This document shows, in pieces, positions 1-12,667 of a stretch of DNA of 64,000 bases. This stretch comes from Moniliophthora roreri. Its lineage: Eukaryota; Basidiomycota; Agaricomycetes; Agaricales; Marasmiaceae. The stretch's first letter is position 1. Each line of letters begins with the position of its first letter. Below the pieces are notes generated by a model. That model did no database searches, was not told the DNA's origin, and saw nothing but the letters and a program-made list of their open reading frames with translations. Both the position numbers and the translations under genes were made by a program. The stretch covers positions 1 through 64,000 of the forward strand of contig LATX02000068.1 of NCBI GenBank assembly GCA_001466705.2, read 5' to 3'.

Positions 1-2
1 CC

Positions 3-731
3 CGCCCGTTAACCTGTCGTATTACCCAGTGCACCCGCTGTACTTCATCTATCACGGCAACCAATCGCGCGACAAATGGGCATCGCTTTGTCTTCCACTC
101 TAGCGAGGTCTCAGGCATAGAACGCCGCTACGTACCCGATGAACCCGGTGTTATTCCTTTTGATATGACTCTGGTTCCAATGTCTCCCATCTCAGGTGCC
201 CCATCGGAGCCTGTGTCAAGCCCTTACCACCACGATTTAGCCTACCTTGCACGAACGAGACAAGTCTCAGCTTCCTCCTCCGCCTCCTCTGCGTCTTCCA
301 TGCCACCACTCGAGTACCTTCCGACGCCTCCTGTAGACGTAGCAGACCTTTCCCCTGCTTCTTCTACCACTCCCTCACCTATAACAGGATCATTCCCTTT
401 ATCGGGCCACCACTCTAGGTCGCCGTCCCTGGCACCTTCCCCATCAGATGATTCCCTTCGCCAATTCATGTACAGGCATGCAAGTTCCACATTTGTCTCT
501 CCGGAGCTATCTTCAACCTCGCCGCCACCGCCGCCTATCATGCCTTCCCATACATATTCATATGGCGTTCCTTCCGAACCACTCGAATGGTCCTCTGTCA
601 GGCTCAAAGCCGGTGATATTCTCTACTGGCATCACCTCACACGGCATGGTGAAATACCCGGTGTCGCCGATGATCCTCGCGCAAGGACGACCACCAATAG
701 TACTCCTACGAACATTCCTTCCAATCGATGA
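3..731 (+). CDS. FAM72-like protein, 3' part (5' end outside window)
   Basis: The open frame enters from the left edge and ends at a stop at 729-731. Near its start it carries a CxxC pair followed by NGHRFVFHSSEV and then GIERRY, which resembles the conserved core of FAM72 proteins (a CxxC, then NNGHFWMFHS...). The rest is a Ser/Pro-rich linker and a short conserved-looking tail, RLKAGDILYWHHLTRHGEIPG. FAM72 is a small zinc-binding-type family; the human member antagonises the uracil glycosylase UNG2, but no function should be transferred to a fungus from this fragment. The long low-complexity insert between core and tail is a fungal elaboration. The first codons may include intron sequence because the true upstream exon is not visible. 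The antisense frame at 242-607 is a shadow. Confidence 0.65.
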   Translation, partial: RPLTCRITQCTRCTSSITATNRATNGHRFVFHSSEVSGIERRYVPDEPGVIPFDMTLVPMSPISGAPSEPVSSPYHHDLAYLARTRQVSASSSASSASSMPPLEYLPTPPVDVADLSPASSTTPSPITGSFPLSGHHSRSPSLAPSPSDDSLRQFMYRHASSTFVSPELSSTSPPPPPIMPSHTYSYGVPSEPLEWSSVRLKAGDILYWHHLTRHGEIPGVADDPRARTTTNSTPTNIPSNR

Positions 732-1405
732 AATATCGCCACCATCCCGCTTCTCCTTCCCAACGTCCTTGATTTATTTAACGAATTAACGACTGAAAGT
801 ATGATTGATTATTCAGTTTACGCATGGAACGGATTGATTACCTGTTGCTATCCATTGCCTCTTTTTCCCCTTGGATTTACCCTTGGATTTACCCTTGGAC
901 TTCCCTCGTTCCATCATCTGTCGCCCCCCTTTTTTATTGGTCTTTATTCATGTAACTAAGTGTCATTACATCTGTAAAAACAGCCAGCATCCATCGCATC
1001 CACGTACATATATTTTGTCGATATACCTTCCTTGATCCACTTGTTCATCTCTGTACGGAACGAGGTCGTTTTACTATACCTCACCTTTTGTCATTCATCG
1101 ATAGATTTGCTCATCTAGTCGTACATGTGTTGTTATCATACACAAATTGTTGAGCATTCTGAAGAGAAGTGCAGCTCTAAACAGAAAGTGATGATTTCCT
1201 TTTACAACATGAGCAGCCTCACATACCACATGAGTAAGGTTTTCTCTCACAGTAGTCATCTAATAGAAACAAGACTCGTATGTCACACGTATGGCCATCT
1301 TTATGGATGCTAACAATCAATCAATTGCACCTGATAATACATGTGTTGTATGCTACTGTCGTGTGCTGCGTAAAAGAGCGGTAGAATATGAAGGCTAGAA
1401 CACGA
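732..1405. other. Intergenic, convergent 3' regions
   Basis: Lies between the convergent FAM72-like and polyubiquitin genes. It holds T-rich 3' UTR-like sequence and a small tandem repeat. The short frame at 1125-1313 shows no family resemblance. No RNA gene was recognised. Confidence 0.5.
868..900. repeat. Short tandem repeat, 12-nt unit
   Basis: The unit CCCTTGGATTTA occurs twice and a third partial copy follows. It sits just downstream of the FAM72-like stop codon, probably in the 3' UTR. Confidence 0.8.
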
Positions 1406-2909
<1,504 letters not shown>

Positions 2910-3097
2910 ATGAGTCAATAAGTTACCCTGTTTTTTAGTCATGTAAAAATAACTGGTCATTACCATTGTCCAGAGGACAGCAAGCCATAACTAAAAAGAA
3001 CAATATGCAACATTAAGGTAATGTGATTCTGATTCTAAAGAGTTCAATGTACTGTCCATCCCTCTATTGGTGTAAATGATTGATGAATTTGTGATAT

Positions 3098-4061
3098 TTA
3101 AGCTGCATTGACTGCCATATAAGCTTCCTTGTTCATCTTTTCATTATGGTCTTTGCAGTTTGACTGCTCAACCAACACCTTGGAAGGGTGGCAGACATTG
3201 AAGAGGATGACCACAATTGCCATCAACAGAGCATCAAAGATGTACAACCACACCTTGTGCCTCAAAAGATAACTGTCATTCCCTTGGATGTATTCGATGA
3301 CTCAGAAGATGGACTGAACCATGATGAGTGCACTGACAGCATACAAGGCCCACAAAAGTGTCTGCCATGACATGGGAGCCTGGTGCATCATGGAAGTAGA
3401 GGTGGGATTATGTTGAATGTGAATGTGGAAGATGAAGGATGTGATGATGAAGAATCCAAACCAGAGCAATTGGATAAAGAGACCTGTGATGATGACCTTT
3501 TCACTGGTGTGTAACATGGTCTCTGGAGATTCTGCCATCAATCCTCCACCTTGAAGACAGTAAATGAATTCTCTGCCTTCCCTGAAAGTAGAAGGTGTAC
3601 TAACCTGATGCTTGCATGAGGAAACTGAGAACATCTCCAAAGATGAACATCTTTGTCAACCACTTGATTGGTACAAGTGAATATCATTCAGCCTTGACTG
3701 CCACAATAATCCTTCCAAGTATTATATAGATGGATGCAGCAATAAGTGCCAGTGCAATGAGGATCAAAAGTGTCTGCATAATGTAGGGGCCCAATATTAT
3801 ATTGTTGTAGTGGGATAGAATCCAACCAAAATATCCAACTGCTTCCACTGTACAATGGCCATGGTCAGCTCTGAGGAAGGTGGGTGGGAGGGTTGGAACT
3901 CAACTCACTTAGGACACCAACAAGCATGGGTATAAAGTACCATGTTTTGGTTTGACAAATTTGCCAAAGATGGCAGTAAACAAAATTCCAGCAGGCAAGG
4001 AAGGAACATAATGATACAGAACAAAGAGTTGTTCGCTCTGCTCTGAGCCAGCTGAAGACAT
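3098..4061 (-). pseudogene. RTA1-like lipid-translocating membrane protein, disrupted
   Basis: RTA1-family proteins are fungal plasma-membrane proteins with seven membrane spans, linked to resistance to lipid-acting toxins. Family landmarks are visible: YHYVPSLPAGILF near the start (ATG 4061-4059), TWYFIPMLVGVL, AVGYFGWILSHYN, GPYIMQTLLILIALALIAAS, KWLTKMFIFGDVLSF, GGGLMA, then GLFIQLLWFGFF, a W-rich helix, and VIEYIQGN...WLYIFDALLMA. The gene is broken. TGA stops lie in frame at 3686-3684 (after VAVKAE) and between SIF and VIEYIQG near 3300, and there is a frame change between the first helix and TWYF. Both nonsense codons fit CGA-to-TGA change. The putative last stop is TAA at 3098-3100. 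An intron before GGGLMA is still recognisable. Alternative: heavily recoded or mis-sequenced, which is unlikely given the CpG loss. Confidence 0.82.
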
Positions 4062-4653
4062 GATTGGTGAAGGCAATGGGCTAGGCGACTACATCTTGCT
4101 AGGCATAAAGTACTGTATGCGTTTCGGTTTCTCATTTTGGTTTCGCATTATATACCAAATCCGTCGAGAGCGAGCGCGAACTGCGCCCAGGGAGACGTTG
4201 AATGTGATGGGACTTTAAACTGCATAGCTTTGCGCAGTATAAATTGAAGGAATCAAGGACAGTGTGATGACGGACGTATCCATGGTCATGGTGGTCGAGA
4301 GCAACCGCCAAGATGAGGGGCGCCCTCAAAGTTTATTTGTTGAGCGCTTCGCCCGTGGACCTATGGTTCTCATCCTCATACTCATATTCTCTTGCTCTTG
4401 CACTCGACAAATTCAAAGCAACTACGACGGTGGAAACGCGTTTGGACAAGCTCGAGGCCATGTGGTTTTCTCGAAATACCGGTATAAAATTCCTCCCAGA
4501 TGTACGACGGGTGGTCGTATGATTATCTACTAGTACTTAAAAGAGGGGTACGAAGAGGGGTATGCTCCTCAATATCAATCTCTATGCTTCATTCCTCCAG
4601 TCCCTCAGGTGAGGCAGCGAGTTCTCCTATCAAACGAGCGTCATCTTCCTAAA
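4062..4653. other. Intergenic, no supported gene
   Basis: Normal CpG content returns here. Two overlapping frames (4264-4533 and 4313-4522, +) have no recognisable motif or codon pattern. Nothing else was identified. Confidence 0.4.
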
Positions 4654-5280
4654 ATGCAGGTCTTGAGCAACCTCATCCCTGTCGTTAAGTCAGGGCACCA
4701 TTAATAATGTCAAGGAGGAAGCTGGCTTCGGGAAGGCATTCCTCCTTATCAACAGCCTCTGCGAGTAATATCCGTTGGGTAGAACCTGTGTAATGGCTGG
4801 ACGATGGCACCCGAGTTGTGTCAGGACACGACACTCGGTCGTACCCAACACTATCTTAGTATTCAGCATTCATGCACAGCAAAGCAAAAATACATTCAAT
4901 CGGGATATTCTCTTCCGGTAAATCCCTCGGACACTATTCGGAGGAAAGAAAGCTATTATTCATGGCAGGCAAGTGATACACAACAACTCATCTCGAACGG
5001 AGGGCAGCTTGATGATGGACGGACTCTTTCCTGAATACCATGTTCAGAACGAGGACACTATTCATCTTATACCTTCTCAACCCGGCAGTGTGCGTGTAGA
5101 TCTGTACACACTCGCTGGCAGCATCCACGTCGAATCATCTTCCACCATTCCCAATGTCAAGGCTTTGATTTGAAGGCAAACGGGTTAATTTCCAGAGCCT
5201 GTTCTTCCCCTGGATAATCACAAATTGCTCTAGCTCGAATTGCAATGACCAGGGCGCTGATTCCTCTCGAGTCTTTCCGA
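4654..5280 (+). pseudogene. Decayed polyubiquitin relic (about two units)
   Basis: The relic starts with ATGCAGGTCTTG at 4654, aligning to the ubiquitin MQIF start. It continues with ACCATTAATAATGTCAAGG (TIDNVK) and GGCATTCCTCCTTATCAACA (GIPPDQQ). Around 4925-5030 come PSDTIRRKES, TQQLISNGGQ and LDDGRTLS, then after a frame change EYHVQNEDTIHL, aligning to [28 protein letters not shown] and [12 protein letters not shown] second unit follows: VRVDLYTLAGSIHVESSSTIPNVKALI, aligned piecewise to [30 protein letters not shown], then a worn [13 protein letters not shown] stretch to about 5280. Several stops and indels prevent translation. It is in opposite orientation to the intact gene 1.9 kb to the left. 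CpG is not depleted here. Confidence 0.85.
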
Positions 5281-5689
5281 TCAAGCAGGCAACATGTAAT
5301 GGAATTCAATGGGATTCAGCGTGTTCGACTATGACGCTTGGTCACCGGCAACAATCCGTTGCATCACCTGTGTGACCAGTTATGTTTTATGCGGAAACGT
5401 TGTGTTATGAGACCTGATTTTGTACTAATGAAGAAGTGAAACTGTTGAATGACAAGGCGTCGTGATGGTGGTGTGTCCAAGTAAACCTAACAAGAGAAAA
5501 AAAAAAATCGCCTTTGGGCGGAATGATGTTGCAAATGGCAGTGTGAGAAATTTTAAAGTTCCCGACTTGTTCGTAAAGACCTGTGTCTCTTAGCTTTCAC
5601 CCTCTACCCTCCTCCCCCTCTCATCATCCCTATTCCCCAAATTTTCCCCCCTTTCATACCCTCGACGCGTAGCCATCTGCGTCTCTGCA
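5281..5689 (+). promoter_or_regulatory. Upstream region of the Set9-like gene
   Basis: The last 100 bases before the ATG at 5690 are strongly pyrimidine-rich (CCCTCTACCCTCCTCCCCCT and similar), a common core-promoter and leader feature in basidiomycetes. A poly(A) run lies near 5498. No other gene is seen. Confidence 0.45.
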
Positions 5690-8600
5690 ATGGCACCTGC
5701 CGTCTCGTCTTCGACGTCCTCGAAAGGGGTCCTGACCTGGCGCCCCACAAAAATCATGAACATGCGCGACTTGTCGAAGGATGATGACTTTCTCAGTCAT
5801 CTTTTGGTGGAGAAGCTGGGAACTGGAAATGTACCCCTGTTAGTGCACAAAATGGATCCATCGCGCCGGTTGCCAAAGGTGCAGGCGAGGGACTTGCTGG
5901 ACATTGTCCGACGCGTATGTGTTCGACTCGTGCTGTTTATTCTCCTGCTCACAAAATGGCACCTTTTTCTCCTCCTTGCTTGCCCTGTGACTAGCTGGTT
6001 ACGGCCAAGGGACTTGTTCACGTCGTTATTCGCCAGGCTGTTGATGAGCTTCTCAGGTTTGACGTCGTCACACGTTTTTGCACGTCCTAGCCGCTTACGG
6101 TTTCCTGTCATTTACAGTTTAATGCCCGTTCGCTACTACCTCCAGAATTATACTCAAAAACAGATCAACGCGTTCGCCACGTGTGTCTCTGCCTCTTTTT
6201 CTCTTACAACATTCCTTTGCTTACTTGCACCATCAGTCATGCCTCGCGATATTTCGAATTGTATCAACCCTTTGGTTCAATCGAAATCTCTCACACTTCT
6301 CGATACTCTCACCGAACTGGCAAATCCGAGTTGTGTATTCTCGCCACGAAGTCTCTGGCACCTGGTACCGTGATCACAGAGTTGAAGGGTTCCATGGCCA
6401 ATCTCACAGACGAAGAGGATAGGGAACTCAAGCGAACCGATCTTCGAACTTCTGATATTCGACGTGACTTCAGCGTCATCCACTCCAAGTCGATGAAGAA
6501 GAACCACCTGTTCTTGGGTCCGGCCCGATTTGTAAACGTGAGTGAGCTGTCGCTAGATGCGCTGAGAACGCCGCTTATTGACTAACACATGACAGCACGA
6601 CTGTGACAACAACTGTGAACTATTTCGCGAAGGAAGATACATCACGTTCAGGGTCATTAAACCGATAACAGTTGGGGAGGAGATCACCGCACACTATGGC
6701 GATGGCTATTGTACGCGGTCTCACCCTGGATAGCTCAGCTGATCATGCAACTGACACGAATTTTATAGTTGGCAAGAGGAACCGGCACTGTTTATGCGAG
6801 ACATGCGAGAAAAAAGGACGTGGCGGGTACGCACCAGTGCAAGAGGACGAGGCTGCACAGATGTCGGACGCAAGCTCTGATTCAGACTCGGACTCTTCGA
6901 CTTCATCAAGCGATGCGGACTCCGAGGACGAGGGGGAAGCCAAAAAACCTGTCAACTTGGACGAGCGCCGCACGCGACGCGGCGTTTATGCGATCGTGAG
7001 TAAGGAGGACGATTTGTCCGATGAAAGCGATAATGAAGACGAGAACATTTTGCCGCTCGCGGGTGCCCTTGATATACCTAGTGCGATGGAAATTGAGCTA
7101 TCAACCGAAGCCTCGCCGTCCGGGTTAACCTCGCTCTCGTCATCGCGTTCTCCCTCCAAACTTAGCCAGCTGCCACAAGCAGTTCCTGGCCCTTCGAATT
7201 GTGCCACATCAGAAGTGACGTCCACCTCTCGTGCAGCGTCATCACTTAGCTCGTTGTCGTCTGTCGAAGATAGTAACATGAACCATCCGTCTAACTCCAA
7301 GAGTAACCAATCCACACCATTCCGATCCATCATCTCTACACGCCGTCAGAAAGCTCTGGCTTCTGGCTCTGCACCCGAGACACCCACCAAGCGGTCCAGT
7401 CGTTCAGCTTCCACTCACACTTCGCCTACGAAAGGGAAGAGCAAGGCTGCCGAGTCTCCCAGTTGCTCATCCATTTCTACTCCTGTCAAGCTGGATAAGG
7501 GCAAAGAGAAGGAGGGCAGTGTGAAAATAAAGAAGGAAGAAGTCGAGCCGCGCCTTCTACGAACGAGGCCATCCCTTCCTTCCCTTCCTTTAGAAAGCGC
7601 TACCCAGGCATCCTCGAAGCCTAACATACTGAGGGGACCCGATGGGAAACCACTTCCTCTTTGCGGTACCTGTAAGAGTGTCTTGCCTGTCATCTCCGTG
7701 GATTCGAAGGTCGTGTGGGGACTTGGTCTAGAAAAGAAGAAGAAGTCGAAACAGGATTGTCCGAGGTGCGCACTATGATAAACTGACTTCAGTTTCGGCG
7801 CTAAGCGAATGAAAATATTCAGGTGCATGCGTCATTTCGCTATATACGGAATACCTTGGCCTCGGAGGGTCCCACTTCCCGGTACAGCCTCAACCTTTGT
7901 CCTCACTCCCCGAGAGGAAGGTACCCCAGTCGATTCGATGCGGCGCGTTACCCAAAAGGCGTTACCAACACTGGATCGGAAGTTGGCTGCAGCCGCCAAT
8001 TCATCCAAGCGTAAACGTCAGTCCGAAGAGGCCGAACCAGAAGAAAAACCTCCCAAGAAGGCCAAAATAGCAGAACACCCGACTCCCAAATCAGCTAAAG
8101 GTAAAGCCTCGAGAACTCAAGCAGAGGCTGAGCCCGATCCTCCGAAACGGAAACGTGGTCGACCTCGTCTCACCTCGCCTCGTGCACAGAAGAAGCCCCC
8201 GATCCCTATCAAAGTGGAGGAGGATGAAGATGTTTCTCTCCATCCGCTTGGTTTCAAAGACCAACCACGCCGTATGAACGGTCGTTTCGAGAAGAAGCCT
8301 GGCAAACCCAGTCCTACAAAGATATACATTCCTGGCTCAGCAGAATCGAGTCCAGGTAAGACTAGGGAACAGCGAGCATTGGAAAGAGAGAAACAGAAAG
8401 CGAAGCTTGAGACTGAAGCTGCTGTGAAGAGGAACAAACGTTCTGGCGAGGGTGATGACAGTGTAGGAGACACTCCGTCGAAGAGATCCAAGACGGACGA
8501 GGAACAGCCACCTCTGCGAAGGATGTACCCCAAGCCAACCCTCGTGAACCGAGGATCCAATCTCTTCTCAAAGCCCAATCCTATGAGCTTCGCCGCCCGC

Positions 8601-9300
8601 GCTTGGGCAGGTCCACTAGTGTCTGATGATGGAATCTCGTCTGAAGATGAAAAGGGACCAGTTACTCCAGAAGATTCTGCCGCCCCGTCTCCTGCTGTGG
8701 CGATTGAATCGGATACCATTGTCGCGGCTGTTCCTTCACTTACTTTAAAACCTTCTCCTTTTAACCTCGCACGACGTCGGTGGGCTTCACGTTCTAGGAC
8801 GCCGACCGAGGAACCAGCGACTCTGCCCGCCGAAGCCATGGAACCAGAAGAATCAGAGCAGGCAGACCCTATACCTACACCTGAGTTGATCTCACCAACG
8901 ACATCGGAATCCATGTCCGTACTTTCGGCGTCTTCTGAAATCTTGGAAAGTCGTCGTTTCGTGGGGCTACCCACCTGTACGCCACCAGTAACCCGTCTGG
9001 TCACATCAAGCGGTTGGGACGATATTTATTCGGAAGAAGTTCGTGTCAATTTCAAGAATCATAGTGAATCAATGCTGACGAATAATCCAGGACGTTCCGC
9101 ACTTTATTATACCACAACCACTTCCGGCCTCGATCCTCTTATGCAAGGAATATCAGTCGACGATCCCTGTTGATAACCCTTCGCAAAAGTACCCCGCTCT
9201 AATGCCAATGCGTAAACGTTTGGGACCCTCGCATGTCTCTACCGCTCCCCCCAATCTTGTTCATGCTGGATGGGACGATCTTCCTGTTGATGACTTATAA
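5690..9300 (+). CDS. SET-domain histone H4-K20 methyltransferase, Set9/KMT5 type
   Basis: Eight exons read as 5690-5914, 5995-6056, 6118-6180, 6237-6537, 6596-6710, 6769-7765, 7823-9038 and 9091-9300 give one frame of about 1062 aa. The SET region lies at residues ~75-275: SRYSHRTGKSELCI, HDCDNNCEL (S-adenosyl-methionine pocket), GEEITAHYGDGY, then the post-SET-like zinc motif NRHCLCETCEKKGRGGY, which is diagnostic of the Suv4-20/Set9 group. Set9 methylates nucleosomal histone H4 Lys20, with roles in DNA-damage checkpoint recruitment or silencing. The long remainder is acidic/Ser-rich then basic, with a second small Cys cluster (LCGTCKS ... CPRCMRHF, ~590-635) and an AT-hook core KRGRPR near 8151-8168. 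Splicing out 9039-9090 replaces a stop at 9171 with a longer tail ending GWDDLPVDDL. Family members in yeasts are far shorter. The antisense frame at 8117-9004 is a shadow. Confidence 0.88.
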
Positions 9301-9649
9301 ATGTATCTTTATTGCTCCTTGTTACCCCTCAACATCTCACTGCTGTCCAAGTTCGATTTTGATTTGTCTATCCATTCTCGCATGCATGAACTGTAATAGT
9401 AATATATAGCACTGTTGTAATACGCGCGGTTTGGCCAGTATATAGGTAGTCTAATGGACTGTATGATTAATGACAGTGACACTCGGATTTACATGGACAC
9501 AGCTAAATAGTCAATCGCGATTCCGCCACCTGTAAATAACCATGTCAACTCTACAGCTAAATAGAATTGGAGTACTTGTTACCGATATCGTTTCTCTTAC
9601 AGCAACTCAGAGTTTGGCTGGAAGGACTTCATAGATTGTCAGTGCCGTC
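9301..9649. other. Intergenic, Set9-like 3' region
   Basis: A/T-rich sequence with 3' UTR character follows the TAA at 9298-9300. No gene or RNA was recognised. Confidence 0.45.
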
Positions 9650-10112
9650 GATTCCGCTCCATAGAATGTTATTTACCAGTTATTGTCAGAGCAGCTACCT
9701 CCTAGGGTGATATTCGTAGGGTTGTCAAGGGTGAGGTCGAGCAGCTTGAGGACGCTGGCAGCATCTGACGCCGGCCTCAGTTCCCTGCAACACTGCACAG
9801 TGCAGAGCACTTAGCAAGAATTTTCACCACAAGCCAGGAGGGATGATTTACCAGCGCCCCGTAGGGCATTTAATATCGTTGCCTCCGTACCCGGAAACAC
9901 TATAGGAAGTGCTCGTGGGCATTTGTGGTTGTCGCATTCCGTGGGTGGCAGAGGAGGGAGAATTGCCGATTTAGGCCAACGTCCCGTCCACCCTCAAGGT
10001 GAGTGGAGTGACTCCAACCAAGCTGGCGAGCGCAGTGTGACCAAAACTCTGAGATGCATGCTGGACGAGGAAAACAGGCCAAGACCAGAGGCAGAAGCAG
10101 GACCTTGAACAT
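9650..10112 (-). pseudogene. Possible class I hydrophobin relic
   Basis: On the minus strand an ATG at 10112 opens a signal-peptide-like MFKVLLLPLVLAC. Further on, in a different frame, comes GYGGNDIKCPTG, then CTVQCC followed by RELRPASDAASVLKLLDLTL and GGSCSDNNW. The order Gly-rich, C, a few residues, CC, then about 30 residues with ASD and LL repeats is that of class I hydrophobins, small secreted amphipathic proteins coating aerial structures. The reading frame changes between the first Cys and the CC pair, a stop follows DGTLA, and the later C...CC...C part is missing. It therefore looks like a damaged or deleted copy. An alternative is an unrelated small secreted protein gene with unresolved introns. 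Confidence 0.35.
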
Positions 10113-10379
10113 TTGCCAATTCTTATCCTTCCCAGGTCGCAGGACTGGATTGATTTCGAAATATTCATGCACCCGGTCGTACATTCTCAGAGAAGCCAGA
10201 ATTCCCAATTACTCGAAGCAAAATAAGAAACCGCGCAGAGGTGATTGATTCCGTGATACGAGCGGCAATTCCAGTACATGTGAGTCGACGACGTGGGGGT
10301 TATTTTTGGGGGATGTCGCTGGAATACGAGTTCAAGATGTTTCTAATTTATGATACATCGTATACAAGCTACCATGCCT

Positions 10380-12457
10380 CTATTGTGCCCCGTCTGGCTT
10401 CAACGAGCTTCTCCCTGCACGCAAGATCTCATCAGTTGACAAAAGGTTAACTGCAATCACGGAACTGAACAGAGCGTTCAGCGTTCGATAGTATGAATGA
10501 CAAATGGTTTTCCTACCAGGAGTGTAGCATCTGCCTCTTGACCCTATAGTTATCCCAAATCCCCTCCACCGTTGGATCAAACGGTTCGCCATCTTGCAAG
10601 TCAATACCGACAATATTTCCATCTGCGTGCTGTTCCTGTACAAAGGTGAGTCAGCACAGGAAACGCAAGGGGTATTGGTTTCTCATCTTGCCTGAAGCGC
10701 GACGACGACATCTTGGACATCGAATCCACCATTTGCGGCCAACGTCTTAGGTATGATCAACAAAGCGTCTGCAAAGGCCTGAACACCCATTTTAGTCCTT
10801 CCCTTCGCCGACTTCTTCACTGGACCACTCAAATGGGCTGAACATGCAACCTCGAAAGCTCCAGCACCAGGTATTAACGTCTCATCCTCAAGAGCATTCT
10901 TGACAGCCCGTAGGCCGTCTCGGAGCGCATCTTGAACCTGTTGTATCGTGTAGGCGTTGGGTCCCTTGATGAGGAGAGTTACGGATTTAGGGTCTTTGAC
11001 CTCTTCAACGAAGGTGTATTTCTCTTCGCCAAGAGTGTGCTCATAGACAAGGCCTGCCCAACCAAGAACATCTGGTGTAAGATCATCGACAGAATTCTGG
11101 GCAAAGCCACCACACACGAGCTGTAAGCTATTGTGGCAAGATCAGCATTGTGAACATACGTCAAAGAGGAATAGCAAACTGACCGTTCCATATTCCGTCT
11201 CTTCGCTCGCCTGAGGGCAAAGATACCATTCTTCGCAAGGATGTCCAAACTAAGAGGATCGATACCTTTTTGGTTGATGATAACAAAACTTTTCTGCTTC
11301 TGTTTGCTATCCACAGCCTGATCGCAGACAAGACGTTTCAACTCGACAATTTTCTTGACTTTCTCATCAACGAATTTTCGTTCCGACTCCACGAGCTTCT
11401 CTCGCTGCTCCGCTGAAGAGTAAAAGAACCCGGAGTTGACTTCGCTAGTCGACTGAATGAGACGAACGATACGGAAAGTATGCCGTGATAAACTCACGTT
11501 TTCTCGTACTCCAAGCTGACGTTGAGGGTGAGAATAAATGCATTTTCGAGGCGCTTGGGCATATCTGGATGCCGTGCACCATGGTCGAGAACAAGACCAC
11601 GGACAAGTTGCGTTTCTGATGCCGTCCGATGTTGCATTTTCATGATCTCAACCATGTGAAGGTCGACGGGCGGTCTCCATTGATCCTTAGCATCTGCGAG
11701 AAATCAATGTTATGAGAATCTAGGTAGGAGGGCATTGCAGACCTTTGGGCGGAGGTGGCGGCCGTATTGTTAGGACCGCATCAACGACATCTGCAGAAAG
11801 TTGTTTTGCGAGTTGTGCATTCACCTTTGTTGCAAGCGATGTATAAGCAACGTTGATTAGCGTAGCCCGGTCGAGTTTCAAAGGTTGTTTGAATGCGTCT
11901 AGGAACTATGTCGAGATTGGAATTGTTTCCAGCAGAGAATGTTCGTGACTCACAGCCAATGCCTCTTTCTTTGCAAGATCAAAGCCTTCTCCAATAACTG
12001 TTGGATGAACACCCTCGCTGATATACCGATCTGCCTGCTTGAGTAACTCTCCCACCAATAGAACCACACTCGTTGTCCCATCGCCAACTTGATCGTCCTG
12101 GGCGACAGCTGTCCGTGCAATCATAGCAGCAGTAGGATTTTGGATCTGCATTTCCGACAGAAGAACTTTTCCGTCCTTGGTCATTTTGATCTGGCCAGCA
12201 CCATCGACGAGCATTTTGAGAGTTCCTCTGGGTCCTAAAGCATTATAATTAAGCCCAAATCACATAACAGAATCATAACTTGATCACACCCAGATTTCCC
12301 TTGACCACGTTGGCTAGACCCATTGCTCCAGTGGTGTTCACCTTAAAATCGTTCGATTGAGCATTGAGAATACAGTATCAGAGTTAAAACATACCTGCAG
12401 AGCAGCAGCCCTCCGCACGCTCTCCGCCTTTGGATTGATGAGCTCGATGGACGACAT
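10380..12457 (-). CDS. CCT6: T-complex chaperonin subunit zeta (CCT6)
   Basis: One of eight subunits of the cytosolic CCT/TRiC ring that folds actin, tubulin and other clients with ATP. The start [20 protein letters not shown] is the usual CCT-zeta N terminus. It is followed by [35 protein letters not shown] (ATPase site GDGTT), [50 protein letters not shown] and the C terminus [16 protein letters not shown]. Exons start at 12457, 12341, 12234, 11905 and 11693, and continue to a stop at 10380-10382. One intron (10691-10636) begins with GC instead of GT (CAG/GCAAGA). Length, about 550 aa, is normal. The gene is head-to-head with the SDR gene, the ATGs about 210 bp apart. Confidence 0.95.
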
Positions 12458-12667
12458 GGCGATCTGTGAAGAACGTTCTACGAGATTTTGGTCTGTCCGA
12501 CGTCGCGTTACCCTTGTTTGGCAAGACGCGCGAGGACAAACCGTCCCAAAAGCGGAAGAATCACGCTACCGGAAAATCAAAAAGCCGGGCTACTGCTACA
12601 GACACAGCACCTGCTCGAACTCGTCCCCCACCACCCTACACCATTCTGCACCTAGAAATCCGCAAAA
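12458..12667. promoter_or_regulatory. Bidirectional promoter, CCT6 / SDR
   Basis: Only about 210 bp separate the two divergent start codons, so both genes must share this control region. No specific box was identified. Confidence 0.55.

Noticed and set aside
242..607. Minus-strand Glu/Gly-rich frame
   Set aside because: Antisense shadow of the Ser/Pro-rich FAM72-like linker.
4264..4533. Small plus-strand frame with a hydrophobic stretch
   Set aside because: No start context, family or splice support. It lies in gene-poor DNA beside relics.
8117..9004. Long minus-strand frame (295 codons) opposite the Set9-like tail
   Set aside because: Antisense shadow of a Ser/Lys-rich coding exon. No motif, and the plus strand has coherent splicing.
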